Shown here in pieces: positions 24,557 through 32,269 of a stretch of DNA of 51,863 nucleotides. The stretch spans positions 1 through 51,863 of the IMG/VR virus record IMGVR_UViG_3300043409_000904; one strand, written 5' to 3'. The stretch comes from a virus. Every line of letters starts with the position of its first letter. Position 1 is the first letter of the stretch. The translations under genes were made by a program, and so were the position numbers. A model generated the notes under the pieces. It saw only the letters and a list, made by a program, of their open reading frames with translations, had not been told where the DNA came from and did no database searches.

Positions 24557-24958
24557 ATGATAAAGTTAAAAGATATACTAAACGAGAGTGTTATGAGTGT
24601 ATCGGATTTAGATGATACATTGGAACAATATAGAAAGGATACTAATTGGACAGATTGGTATATGAGTGGAGGATGTTATACATTTGCTGATGCACTAAAT
24701 AAGTATTTAGAAAATAGGGGTAAGTATATAGCTATAATAGAGCCGGAAACAAAAGCTATGGTTCATGTTTGTATTTTGTATAACGGAAAATATTGTGATT
24801 ATAACGGATGTAGAAGTAAAAACGATATACTATCCGATATCACTATAAACGGAACTCCTATATGGAAAAATATAAGTAGGTCACAAATAACATCTGAATA
24901 TAATTTTGATAATAGTGAAGTAAACTCAATACTAAAAAATTTAAGTAAAATAAAATAA
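24557..24958 (+). CDS. Putative injected head protein, papain-like
   Basis: A 133-aa protein. Its first ten residues, MIKLKDILNE, match the N-termini of the genes at 24958 and 26387 and resemble T4 capsid-targeting sequences, which the prohead protease gp21 removes after a Glu at about position 10. The rest holds YMSGGCYTFADAL (Cys40), MVHVCILYNGKYCDYNG (His70, Asp81): a Cys, His, Asp order and spacing like papain-fold peptidases or amidases. I infer an enzyme packed in the capsid and injected with the DNA, acting on a host target early in infection. The catalytic assignment is tentative. The next gene starts on the last base of its stop codon. Confidence 0.6.
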   Translation: MIKLKDILNESVMSVSDLDDTLEQYRKDTNWTDWYMSGGCYTFADALNKYLENRGKYIAIIEPETKAMVHVCILYNGKYCDYNGCRSKNDILSDITINGTPIWKNISRSQITSEYNFDNSEVNSILKNLSKIK

Positions 24959-26382
24959 TGATAAAGTTAAAAGATTTATTAAACGAAGTAAAATTCAAAT
25001 CACCGGATTATATTATTAGTACAACCCCCGCATCTAGTTTACCGGCACAAAAATTAGGTCATGCAGATGTATCTGTTGGTTTAAAAATGGCAGAAAAACT
25101 TAAAAACTATACATTACATGTTAGACACTATAAATTAGTACACGCCGATGGAAAAGTAGCATTAAAACTAACACCGGAAGGTAAGACCGCAGTAAGAGTA
25201 CGAACCGAAGATGACCCAAAATACTTACAATTGATACAAAAGACAGTTAATGATGTTGTAGCAGATTTTGTAAGTAAAATAAAAGAATCAGTAAACGAAG
25301 CATTAGACCCTAAAGCAGAAAAATTCTTAGATGCTATTCAGGTTAATGATAGAAGTATAAAGGATTTAAAGAATATCACTGTCGATGCAACCCCACAAGG
25401 TAATTGGTCAGTTTATTACAAAGGTAAACGTATGTTTACTCTTAATGGTAAGATGTTAGATGATAAAACTATTATGAAATATGGTTTAGAACATATGGAT
25501 GAGAGTTTATCAGAAGGCAAATACTATGTAACCTACAATAGAGGTAGGGGACAGGGTAAGGGGTTGGAAAAGGAATTTGACCAAAAATCATTTAGTTCAA
25601 CCGATAAACCAAAAGTATTTAATTCATATAATGATGCTAAGAAATACGCTGAAAAAATGGAAAAGATGTTCCAACATTCAATCGGTGGCGGTGTCGCATA
25701 TTGGGTATCGGATGAGAAGATGAATCCTATAAAAGAATCAGTAAACGAAGATAAAGTTTATATTGATTTTCTAAATAAGAAAAAGGGATTTAAGCAAGAT
25801 AGGATTAAATTTAATTCTTATGAAGATGCCGTTAAATGGGCAAAGAAGAATTTTGACAAGTTTGACCCCGATATGATTAAATACGAATCAGTAAACGAAG
25901 ATGCACCCATCTACAAAGATTGGGATGAATTTGTAAACCCACACTATATTTTAGTAACATTAAAAAATGGTAAAAAACTAAAAATAGAGAAAAAAAATGT
26001 TAAAGGTGGTACAAATATATATCACGCAATTTTAAAAGCTTTTAATGATAATAACCATAAAATAACTAATAAAGTTGTAAGTGGAATGATTGATAGATTA
26101 GGTGAATCGGTAAACGAAGCTCAAGCAAAGTATGATGTATATCACAATTCATATACATCGGCAATTCAATCGGCTAAAGAGTACGCAGAGAAAAACGGAT
26201 ATACTGTTAGCGATGATGATTCATTTAGAAAAATAGGTATGGGACCTCGTAAACCATCGGAAGGAAAGACCAATAGCTTTAGTATTGAATTATCATATGG
26301 TGGTAAAGATTCCAGAAAACAATTACATATTCAAGTATATGGTATGAGAAACAAATACGAATTAAACTGCTATATAGGATAA
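24958..26382 (+). CDS. Putative internal head polyprotein with ESVNE sites
   Basis: A 474-aa protein starting MIKLKDLLNE (capsid-targeting type). The sequence ESVNE occurs four times (residues 110-114, 260-264, 310-314, 383-387) and ESLSE once (182-186), always preceding a new module. Cutting after each final Glu, as T4 gp21 does at hydrophobic-x-Glu, would give six pieces of about 50-104 residues. Modules 3 and 4 share FNSY-x-DA-x-K-x-A. The last module (YAEKNGYTVSDDDSFRKI, GPRKPSEGKTNSFSIEL, QVYGMRNKYELNCYIG) is a domain I recall from virion proteins of marine T4-like phages. No membrane segment is seen. I infer a set of small proteins packed into the head as one chain and released by the prohead protease. 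Confidence 0.65.
   Translation: MIKLKDLLNEVKFKSPDYIISTTPASSLPAQKLGHADVSVGLKMAEKLKNYTLHVRHYKLVHADGKVALKLTPEGKTAVRVRTEDDPKYLQLIQKTVNDVVADFVSKIKESVNEALDPKAEKFLDAIQVNDRSIKDLKNITVDATPQGNWSVYYKGKRMFTLNGKMLDDKTIMKYGLEHMDESLSEGKYYVTYNRGRGQGKGLEKEFDQKSFSSTDKPKVFNSYNDAKKYAEKMEKMFQHSIGGGVAYWVSDEKMNPIKESVNEDKVYIDFLNKKKGFKQDRIKFNSYEDAVKWAKKNFDKFDPDMIKYESVNEDAPIYKDWDEFVNPHYILVTLKNGKKLKIEKKNVKGGTNIYHAILKAFNDNNHKITNKVVSGMIDRLGESVNEAQAKYDVYHNSYTSAIQSAKEYAEKNGYTVSDDDSFRKIGMGPRKPSEGKTNSFSIELSYGGKDSRKQLHIQVYGMRNKYELNCYIG
25285..26119 (+). repeat. Interspersed 16-bp repeat coding for ESVNE
   Basis: GAATCAGTAAACGAAG occurs exactly at 25285-25300, 25735-25750 and 25885-25900, and with one change at 26104-26119. 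The units are spread over 835 bp of the polyprotein gene. Conservation at DNA level suggests module duplication or exchange. Confidence 0.85.
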
Positions 26383-26386
26383 TATT

Positions 26387-26809
26387 ATGATAAAACTGAA
26401 AGATTTAATTAAAGAAATCGAATTTTCTACACAGAAAGCATTTGATACATATAGTAAGGCTCATAAATTAAGACCTGATACGAAAGTGAAAGTTGCAGGT
26501 AAAAACACTACCGCAGGGGCTGCATCGCAAGTAAAAGGTACATCTGTATTTGGTAAAGCAGGTGGAGCATCTGCTAAACCTGATGGTATGGATACAGTTA
26601 ATGCAATCGCAGCTAGGACTGGTATAAGAACAACTGCAGTGGCAGGTTGGGCAGATACAAATGGTGTAAATTTGGCTTCTATTTCAAAAGATTTAAAATC
26701 TAAAAAGTTAAAACCAATGGATTTAATGACCGCAATTAGTGGTAATCCTGGTAACAAATACGCTAAAGATATAATCGCAAAGTATTCCCAAAGTGGTGGA
26801 AGTAAATAA
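26387..26809 (+). CDS. Putative internal head protein
   Basis: A 140-aa protein with the capsid-targeting-like start MIKLKDLIKE, so cleavage after Glu10 would leave about 130 residues. The next part, FSTQKAFDTYSKAHKLRPDT followed by KVKVAGK, is basic and resembles segments of virion proteins from other T4-like marine phages. A Gly/Ala-rich linker then leads to a helical C-terminus (IAARTGIRTTAVAGWA, then SISKDLKSKKLKPMDLMTAI). High Lys content would suit binding to packaged DNA. It is the third gene in a row with this N-terminal tag. The function after injection is unknown. Confidence 0.6.
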   Translation: MIKLKDLIKEIEFSTQKAFDTYSKAHKLRPDTKVKVAGKNTTAGAASQVKGTSVFGKAGGASAKPDGMDTVNAIAARTGIRTTAVAGWADTNGVNLASISKDLKSKKLKPMDLMTAISGNPGNKYAKDIIAKYSQSGGSK

Positions 26810-26818
26810 TAAAAACAA

Positions 26819-28969
26819 ATGATTCCAAATTTTGAAGAAATATTATCAGAATTAAGTTATAGAATTCCGGAGGGTATAATTGATCTTACTAAACCACATC
26901 AGGTAAATGAACTGATTGAGATACTGAAAGAACATAATATATCATCACCAACTGCACTTGCTCAAAAAGCAACTCAATGGTTCACTTTATTAAAAGAGGA
27001 TGATATTGTAAAAAACAAAAAAACAGGAAATATATATACGGTTAAAACTTTTAACCCGGATACGCACCTAAAACCAACACCTGCTGAAATAGATAAGGCA
27101 AAGGGTGATGGGGAAATAAAACCAGAACCTACACCAAATATTTTTGACAAACCAACTGAAAAGGATACCGATGCTGGTGAGACTTTAAGTTTGGATTCAT
27201 TTTTAGATGGAATACCAGATACATCCAATACTATAAAGGGGAAAGATTCGGTAAAAGCAGGGGCAAACGCAATACTTAATCAGTTAGATAAATTTGCAAA
27301 TGCACCAAATAATCCAAACGCGGATTCTCATAAAAAAACAAAATCATTAATTGATAAAATGTTTAATGGTGAATCATTGGGTGATGATGAAAAGGCGTTC
27401 TTATACCAATTTATTAGAATTGCAGAACCAACCGTAAACAATCCAAATTCTGCCAAATTTTATATTGCAAAAGAACCTAATAATTTTAAAGGAAATAAAA
27501 GGGCTAAGATTGAAATCGGTAGTAGAAGTGGTGGCACACCTACGCTTGCTGCATTTAGAAAATTTACCGAAAAGGCTGGGTTATCACAAATGTCCGCATC
27601 TACGTTTGGTACAAAACTAACAACTCCAAACCAAACATTTACTGGTGAAGATGGTAAGGTTAAGTTAATTATGGGTAAAGATGGAAACGAATGGACATCG
27701 GTTGTTAAGAATGAAAACGATATAGTAACTTCAATAAACTTTGGTGATACTAAACTTACACGATTAGATTTAAATGACCCTAATATATCAGAAACAGAAT
27801 TAAAATTAAGAGAGAGAAATAATCGTAATATGGATGATTATTCCAGAGCAATTGAAAAGCGTGATTTGAAATTTATTGATATGGATGAGGGTGTAACACC
27901 TGATACTCCTGAAAATAGAGTTATTGTTATCAGAGGTGCATTAACTGGGATGGCAACTAGATTGAGAGAATTGGCTAACAAAAGTGGTACTAATGAGGAA
28001 CGGGTTACAAATATTATAGATTCAATTGATACCTTTGCAGAAAGAAATCCAAACGAATCCCCACAAGAATGGTTTAAAGATTTAAACGCAGTAATGTCTT
28101 CAATTGCAAATGATGAAGGAGAGCCATCATTAAGAGAATCTTGGGCAAACTATGCAGAAGTATACGCGGCTATTGTAGCTATGCATGGCGGTGGTAATGG
28201 TACTGAAAATGGCGCATGTGCTTTATTACCGGAAAGTACAACATTGCAAACGGTTGATGTACTTACTATTAATACAAATGGTGTAGGTGAGAGGAGGATT
28301 GTAACATTGGATGGGAGGAGTGTTAAAAAAGGAGTAGGAGCACCTAGTGCCTTAACATCTAAAGCCGAAAAATCTACTTATAAAAATGATAAAGACGGTA
28401 CTAAAAAGACATCTATTATAGAATTATCCAAATCGCACGATGATATATACCGTATGAAATTGGATGAACCAATTGAATCGCATACTGAATACCAAACCAA
28501 ATATCGCAGTAATCTAATAGATACTGTTAGAGAATTGGGAGTAAGTGGCGATTATATCACTACCATAGAAGATGCTCTTACAGAACCAAACAGAGGATGG
28601 GTATCTGTTGGTAAAGCACTTGCTCAAATAGAACTTCAAAGAACTAAAAAGAACATAGATGCTTCGGCAGAAACTATGAAAAAAATTCGTATGAGATTGG
28701 AAAGTTATTATTTATACAATAAATTGGCACACGATGTATATAATACAAACGTAGATATTCAGGATTTTAGTAATGATAGTATATTATCACAATCAGATGA
28801 TAGGGGTGGTACTCAATTAGTTAAAAATAAAGATATTAAAATAGATTCATCTGATGGTGTTAATATTTTAGCCTATATTAAATCTGAATTTAATGTTGGG
28901 ACATGGGGAGATGGTGGCAGGAGTGGAAACGCTGGAGCGGGTAGATTCCATAATGCACCTAAAAAATAG
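26819..28969 (+). CDS. Large putative virion (head) protein
   Basis: A 716-aa protein. The N-terminus MIPNFEEILSEL could be a further targeting peptide (cut after Glu10), although it differs from the MIKLKD type. It continues with YRIPEGIIDLTKPHQVNELI and ILKEHNISSPTALAQKA, a segment I associate with structural proteins of T4-like marine phages. A linker rich in Pro, Thr and Asp follows (about 85-140), then a mixed alpha/beta body, with GGGNGTENGACALLPESTT near 460 and a C-terminal Gly-rich tail (GDGGRSGNAGAGRF). I see no enzyme motif that I trust. Its place after three tagged genes, all downstream of one hybrid promoter, supports a capsid-associated role. Confidence 0.5.
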   Translation: MIPNFEEILSELSYRIPEGIIDLTKPHQVNELIEILKEHNISSPTALAQKATQWFTLLKEDDIVKNKKTGNIYTVKTFNPDTHLKPTPAEIDKAKGDGEIKPEPTPNIFDKPTEKDTDAGETLSLDSFLDGIPDTSNTIKGKDSVKAGANAILNQLDKFANAPNNPNADSHKKTKSLIDKMFNGESLGDDEKAFLYQFIRIAEPTVNNPNSAKFYIAKEPNNFKGNKRAKIEIGSRSGGTPTLAAFRKFTEKAGLSQMSASTFGTKLTTPNQTFTGEDGKVKLIMGKDGNEWTSVVKNENDIVTSINFGDTKLTRLDLNDPNISETELKLRERNNRNMDDYSRAIEKRDLKFIDMDEGVTPDTPENRVIVIRGALTGMATRLRELANKSGTNEERVTNIIDSIDTFAERNPNESPQEWFKDLNAVMSSIANDEGEPSLRESWANYAEVYAAIVAMHGGGNGTENGACALLPESTTLQTVDVLTINTNGVGERRIVTLDGRSVKKGVGAPSALTSKAEKSTYKNDKDGTKKTSIIELSKSHDDIYRMKLDEPIESHTEYQTKYRSNLIDTVRELGVSGDYITTIEDALTEPNRGWVSVGKALAQIELQRTKKNIDASAETMKKIRMRLESYYLYNKLAHDVYNTNVDIQDFSNDSILSQSDDRGGTQLVKNKDIKIDSSDGVNILAYIKSEFNVGTWGDGGRSGNAGAGRFHNAPKK

Positions 28970-29001
28970 TATTCAAAAAAACACCTTTGAATTAAAATTT
29001 T

Positions 29002-29029
29002 ATACTTATTTAAGATTACACTAAATAAG
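29002..29029 (+). promoter_or_regulatory. Late-like motif overlapping a hairpin
   Basis: ATACTTATT (29002-29010) is a two-base variant of the late motif, ending 29 nt before the ATG at 29040. CTTATTTA (29005-29012) and TAAATAAG (29022-29029) form a perfect 8-bp inverted repeat with a 9-nt loop, so the site may act as promoter, weak terminator or leader hairpin. Confidence 0.35.
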
Positions 29030-29039
29030 CTACATTAAA

Positions 29040-29441
29040 ATGAATACACAACTATTGTGTCTGTTTACAACAAAAGGTCAAATAGATAATTCTTTAGATT
29101 TTATACTAAAAAACTATATATTGCAGAATAACAATATCTTTGTTTTGCAGAGCAAGATAAATGATGACGAATTGTATATAACTTTTAATGTAGAAAAAGG
29201 TTCTGCACCAATTGATTCTGAATGGAAAACTATACTTGTTCATAGAAAAAAACAATCTAACACTATATACACTATAAACGCCTTAAACGAAGTTATTAAA
29301 TCAAAAACAGGCGGTCAAATTGATACTTCATTTCAAATAGATTGGGATGATTTTACCAATTGTATACTAACTACTTCAAATACTGGATACAGAATGATAT
29401 CTACAAAAGTGTTCAAAACTATTAATACTCAAAATTTGTAA
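29040..29441 (+). CDS. Hypothetical protein
   Basis: A 133-aa protein of mixed composition: LCLFTTKGQIDNSLDFILKN at the start, then IFVLQSKINDDELYITFNVE and WKTILVHRKKQSNTIYTINA, ending with YRMISTKVFKTINTQNL. The pattern suggests an alpha/beta fold of one domain. No cysteine cluster, nucleotide-binding motif, signal or membrane segment is visible. It sits between the head protein genes and the DNA metabolism genes, and the next promoter's TTTG lies in its last codons. I do not recognise a family; similar short proteins occur near gp32 or primase genes in some T4-like phages, but that is not strong evidence. Confidence 0.5.
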   Translation: MNTQLLCLFTTKGQIDNSLDFILKNYILQNNNIFVLQSKINDDELYITFNVEKGSAPIDSEWKTILVHRKKQSNTIYTINALNEVIKSKTGGQIDTSFQIDWDDFTNCILTTSNTGYRMISTKVFKTINTQNL

Positions 29442-29466
29442 TTTCAAAATATTATTCGTATATTTG
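29435..29466 (+). promoter_or_regulatory. Host-type promoter, leaderless gene
   Basis: TTTG at 29435-29438, 20-nt spacer, TATATTTG at 29459-29466. The ATG at 29471 begins 5 nt after the final G, so the transcript should start at or within a base or two of the start codon. Confidence 0.8.
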
Positions 29467-29470
29467 GTTT

Positions 29471-29800
29471 ATGCCAAAATACAAATTTACTCCAATTCAA
29501 TTACATACCGATAAAGACGTTGATATATTCGAAAAAAACGAAATAGAAATATCAAAAGCAATTATCTATGGTATAGATTATGGTATCAAATACAAAAAAC
29601 CGGTTGTTGATTTTGCAGAAATTGTACTAAAAAATGCATTCTACATAACCCTATCTATCGAAAGTTCTCAATTTGAAAATTTAATAGAGCAAAACCTACA
29701 AACTTTACTAAAATATGAAGAATATGAAATGTGTGCCTTATGTGTAAAATTGAAAAATAAATTAAAAAAACAAAGTGAAAAACCAAATAAACAGTTATGA
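29471..29800 (+). CDS. Hypothetical protein, leaderless
   Basis: A 109-aa protein: MPKYKFTPIQLHTDKDVDIF, then IEISKAIIYGIDYGIKYKKP and a helical, Lys-rich C-terminus (LLKYEEYEMCALCVKLKNKL). The CALC pair is the only cysteine motif. It probably folds as a small alpha/beta domain with a helical tail. Its start lies 5 nt after a host-type -7 box. Its stop overlaps the ATG of the Nmad1 gene by 4 bases (ATGA), so the two are co-expressed. The family is unknown; being early-type and coupled to Nmad1 suggests a role in nucleotide or DNA handling, but this is only context. Confidence 0.55.
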   Translation: MPKYKFTPIQLHTDKDVDIFEKNEIEISKAIIYGIDYGIKYKKPVVDFAEIVLKNAFYITLSIESSQFENLIEQNLQTLLKYEEYEMCALCVKLKNKLKKQSEKPNKQL

Positions 29801-30150
29801 AAGAACAGAAAGAACAAACCGCAATTGAATATTGCGAAGAAACCTATCCACAAACGTGCGAAGAATTCAAAAACATTTTAGATGAAATGTATGTCACCTT
29901 TTGTAAGAAACAAAGAAACTACGGACCTGGGAACATTTCAGTAGGAACTTCATTAGAAAGTAAAGATGATGTTAAGTTATCCCTAACTGGATTATGGTTC
30001 AGACTTAATGATAAAGTACAACGATTAAAACAATTGATAGTATTAGGTCAACCTGATGAAGTAGGTGAATCAATACAGGACACATACGAAGATATCTCCG
30101 TATATGGCATAATTGCTCAAATAGTACAAAGAGGCAAGTGGGCAAAATAA
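29797..30150 (+). CDS. Nmad1 / DUF1599 nucleotide-modification protein
   Basis: A 117-aa protein. The motif RNYGPGNISVGTSLES, followed by SLTGLWFRLNDKVQRLKQLI and VGESIQDTYEDISVYGIIAQ, is the hallmark of DUF1599, also called nucleotide modification associated domain 1 (Nmad1). The family is all-alpha and related to MazG-like nucleotide pyrophosphohydrolases; it occurs next to genes for modified bases in phages. The acidic residues of the SIQDTYED helix would bind metal. It may control nucleotide pools or act on a modified nucleotide. It overlaps the upstream gene by 4 bases and is followed at once by the gp32 promoter. Confidence 0.75.
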   Translation: MKEQKEQTAIEYCEETYPQTCEEFKNILDEMYVTFCKKQRNYGPGNISVGTSLESKDDVKLSLTGLWFRLNDKVQRLKQLIVLGQPDEVGESIQDTYEDISVYGIIAQIVQRGKWAK

Positions 30151-30151
30151 A

Positions 30152-30183
30152 TTTGTTAATATCAAATAAATAACGTATATTTG
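30152..30183 (+). promoter_or_regulatory. Host-type promoter of gp32
   Basis: TTTG at 30152-30155, 20-nt spacer, TATATTTG at 30176-30183. It leaves an untranslated leader of roughly 90 nt before the gp32 ATG, the longest in the window among host-type promoters. Confidence 0.8.
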
Positions 30184-30199
30184 ATATAACAAAAGCAAA

Positions 30200-30239
30200 A
30201 AGGTTATATTTATTAGTAGGAATATTGCAATATAACCTT
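30200..30239 (+). promoter_or_regulatory. Leader hairpin upstream of gp32
   Basis: AAGGTTATATT (30200-30210) and AATATAACCTT (30229-30239) form a perfect 11-bp stem with an 18-nt loop in the gp32 leader, followed by an unstructured A/T-rich stretch up to the ATG. In T4, gp32 represses its own translation by binding a structured site and a single-stranded stretch in its leader; a similar operator is inferred here. The stem also contains ATATTTATT, a variant of the late motif. Confidence 0.6.
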
Positions 30240-30281
30240 AAAACTTAAAAACAATTTATTAACATTTAAAACTTAAAATTA

Positions 30282-31148
30282 ATGGACATTTCATTAGCAT
30301 TAAAGAGATTTAGCTCTTTACAAAACAACACAAAAAAGTCTGACTCAATTTGGAAGCCAGCAAACGGTAAATCTCAAATCCGTTTAGTACCCTACAAATT
30401 TAATAAAGATAATCCTTTTATTGAATTGTATTTTCACTACAACATTAACAACAAAACGTACTTGTCACCAATTTCATTTGGAAGACCTGACCCAATCGTA
30501 GAGTTTGCAGACAAACTTAAACGTACAGGCGATACTGATGATTGGAAAGCAGGTAAGAAAATGGAGCCTAAATTAAGAACATTCGCACCAGTCGTTGTTA
30601 GAGGTAAAGAAAATGAGGGTGTTAAATTTTGGGGATTTGGTAAAACAGTTTATCAGGATATTTTGGGTTACATAGCCGATCCTGATTATGGAGATGTTAC
30701 TGATCCAATCAGTGGTAGAGATATTGTATTAGAAGTTACCGCAGCGGAAGAGTCTGGTACATCATATCCAACAACAACAATTAGAGTAAAACCCGCCGTT
30801 TCTAAACTGCACGAAGATGCGACAACCGTTCAACAACTATTGGAGGGACAAAAAGAAATTACTGAATTATATCAGGAATTATCTTACGCAGAATTAAAAG
30901 GTATTTTAGAAAATTGGTTAAATCCATCAGCAGGGGCACCGGATGAGGAATCAGTTGTAGCTGAATTAGCGGCAACTAAAACTCCAACACAACCTGTATC
31001 TACAACATCGGTTACAACCCCACAGTATGCGGCGACAACTCCTACAACGGAATTAAAAGATGATTTACCGTGGGAAGATGACGCACCTAAAACATCTGCA
31101 CCAAAAGATGATGTAGCATCGGCATTCGATGATTTATTTAACAATTAA
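30282..31148 (+). CDS. gp32: Single-stranded DNA-binding protein gp32
   Basis: A 288-aa homologue of T4 gp32 (301 aa). The core shows SIWKPANGKSQIRLVPYKFN, FIELYFHYNINNKTYLSPIS, then FGRPDPIVEFA and VVVRGKENEGVKFWGFGKTV. A Thr/Pro-rich linker leads to an acidic C-terminal tail (DDLPWEDDAP, VASAFDDLFNN), the part that binds other replication proteins in T4. The basic N-terminus (LKRFSSLQNNTKK) matches the cooperativity region. There is no cysteine in the protein, so the zinc-binding site of T4 gp32 (His and three Cys) is missing. uvsX follows after 14 nt, so recombination and replication genes are expressed together. Its own leader hairpin may give autoregulation. Confidence 0.9.
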   Translation: MDISLALKRFSSLQNNTKKSDSIWKPANGKSQIRLVPYKFNKDNPFIELYFHYNINNKTYLSPISFGRPDPIVEFADKLKRTGDTDDWKAGKKMEPKLRTFAPVVVRGKENEGVKFWGFGKTVYQDILGYIADPDYGDVTDPISGRDIVLEVTAAEESGTSYPTTTIRVKPAVSKLHEDATTVQQLLEGQKEITELYQELSYAELKGILENWLNPSAGAPDEESVVAELAATKTPTQPVSTTSVTTPQYAATTPTTELKDDLPWEDDAPKTSAPKDDVASAFDDLFNN

Positions 31149-31162
31149 TTAAAGCAGTTACG

Positions 31163-32269
31163 ATGGCAAAAAGAGAAGATGATTTGGCAAGTGTTCTTGC
31201 TGAATCATTAAATAAACAAAATAAGGATGGTAAGATTGCGTATTTCCTAACAGATGAGGGAGGGGATGCACCAACAAATGTAAAAGATTGGTTATCGACC
31301 GGTAATGCAATGTTGGATGTGGCAATCTCTAATAGACCTTATGGGGGTTTGCCAGTTGGTAGAATTGCAGAGATTACGGGTTTAGAGCAGAGTGGAAAAT
31401 CTCTGCTCTCTGCCCATCTTTTAGCAGAAACCCAAAAGAAGGGTGGTGTTGCAGTACTAATTGATACAGAAACCGCAGTAAGTAGGGAATTTTTAGAAGC
31501 AATCGGAGTAGATATTTCAAAACTCCTATATGTTTCAGTTGATACTGTTGAAGGTATTTTTGAAGCGTGTGAAACAATTATTGAGCAGGTTAGAAAAGGT
31601 GATAAAGACCGATTAGTAACAATTGTAGTAGATTCGGTAGCAGCTGCATCAACTAAATTGGAATTGGAAGCCGATTATGATAAAGATGGATTTGCGACAG
31701 GTAAAGCTATTATCATTTCAAAAGCAATGAGAAAGATTACCAATATGATTGGTAGACAATCTATCGCACTTATATTTACAAACCAATTAAGACAGAAAAT
31801 GAACGCAATGTTTGGTGACCCCTGGACAACATCAGGTGGTAAAGCATTGGCATTCCATAGTTCAGTTAGATTGAGATTGAAGAATATGGGGCAATTGAAA
31901 GTTGGTGATAGAATTGTTGGTATTAAGGTTCGTACGCAAGTTATTAAAAACAGAATGGGACCGCCACTAAGGTGTGCAGATTTTGATATCTTCTTTGATA
32001 GAGGTATTGATAACTACGGAGGTTGGTTAGCAGTTATGAAAGATAATAAAATTGTTAAACAGGCAGGTGCTTGGTATGAATACACTGATATAGAGAGTGG
32101 TGAAGTTATGAAGTTTCAATCTAAGGATTTTCCAAAGATGCTACAAAACGAAGTATTAAAAGACCAAATCTATCGTAGGATATGCGAAGAAACTATATTA
32201 CAATATAAAATCAATTCGAATTCGGAAGAAGTTGAAGTTACAACGGACGAAACAAATGAGTCAGATTAA
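31163..32269 (+). CDS. uvsX: UvsX RecA-like recombinase
   Basis: A 368-aa RecA/UvsX homologue (T4 UvsX is 391 aa). Walker A is GLEQSGKS (residues 73-80), the next segment is VAVLIDTETAVSREFLEAIG, and Walker B is RLVTIVVDSVAAAS. DNA-binding loop regions follow (SIALIFTNQLRQKMNAMFGD, TSGGKALAFHSSVRLRLK). It forms filaments on ssDNA with gp32 and drives strand exchange and recombination-dependent replication. Its C-terminus is acidic. The RNase H gene starts inside it (ATG 32256, a 14-base overlap). Confidence 0.92.
   Translation: MAKREDDLASVLAESLNKQNKDGKIAYFLTDEGGDAPTNVKDWLSTGNAMLDVAISNRPYGGLPVGRIAEITGLEQSGKSLLSAHLLAETQKKGGVAVLIDTETAVSREFLEAIGVDISKLLYVSVDTVEGIFEACETIIEQVRKGDKDRLVTIVVDSVAAASTKLELEADYDKDGFATGKAIIISKAMRKITNMIGRQSIALIFTNQLRQKMNAMFGDPWTTSGGKALAFHSSVRLRLKNMGQLKVGDRIVGIKVRTQVIKNRMGPPLRCADFDIFFDRGIDNYGGWLAVMKDNKIVKQAGAWYEYTDIESGEVMKFQSKDFPKMLQNEVLKDQIYRRICEETILQYKINSNSEEVEVTTDETNESD

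Noticed and set aside
32232-32255. TTG upstream start for the RNase H gene
   Set aside because: It would add 8 residues inside uvsX; the ATG at 32256 gives the usual short overlap and family-like N-terminus.
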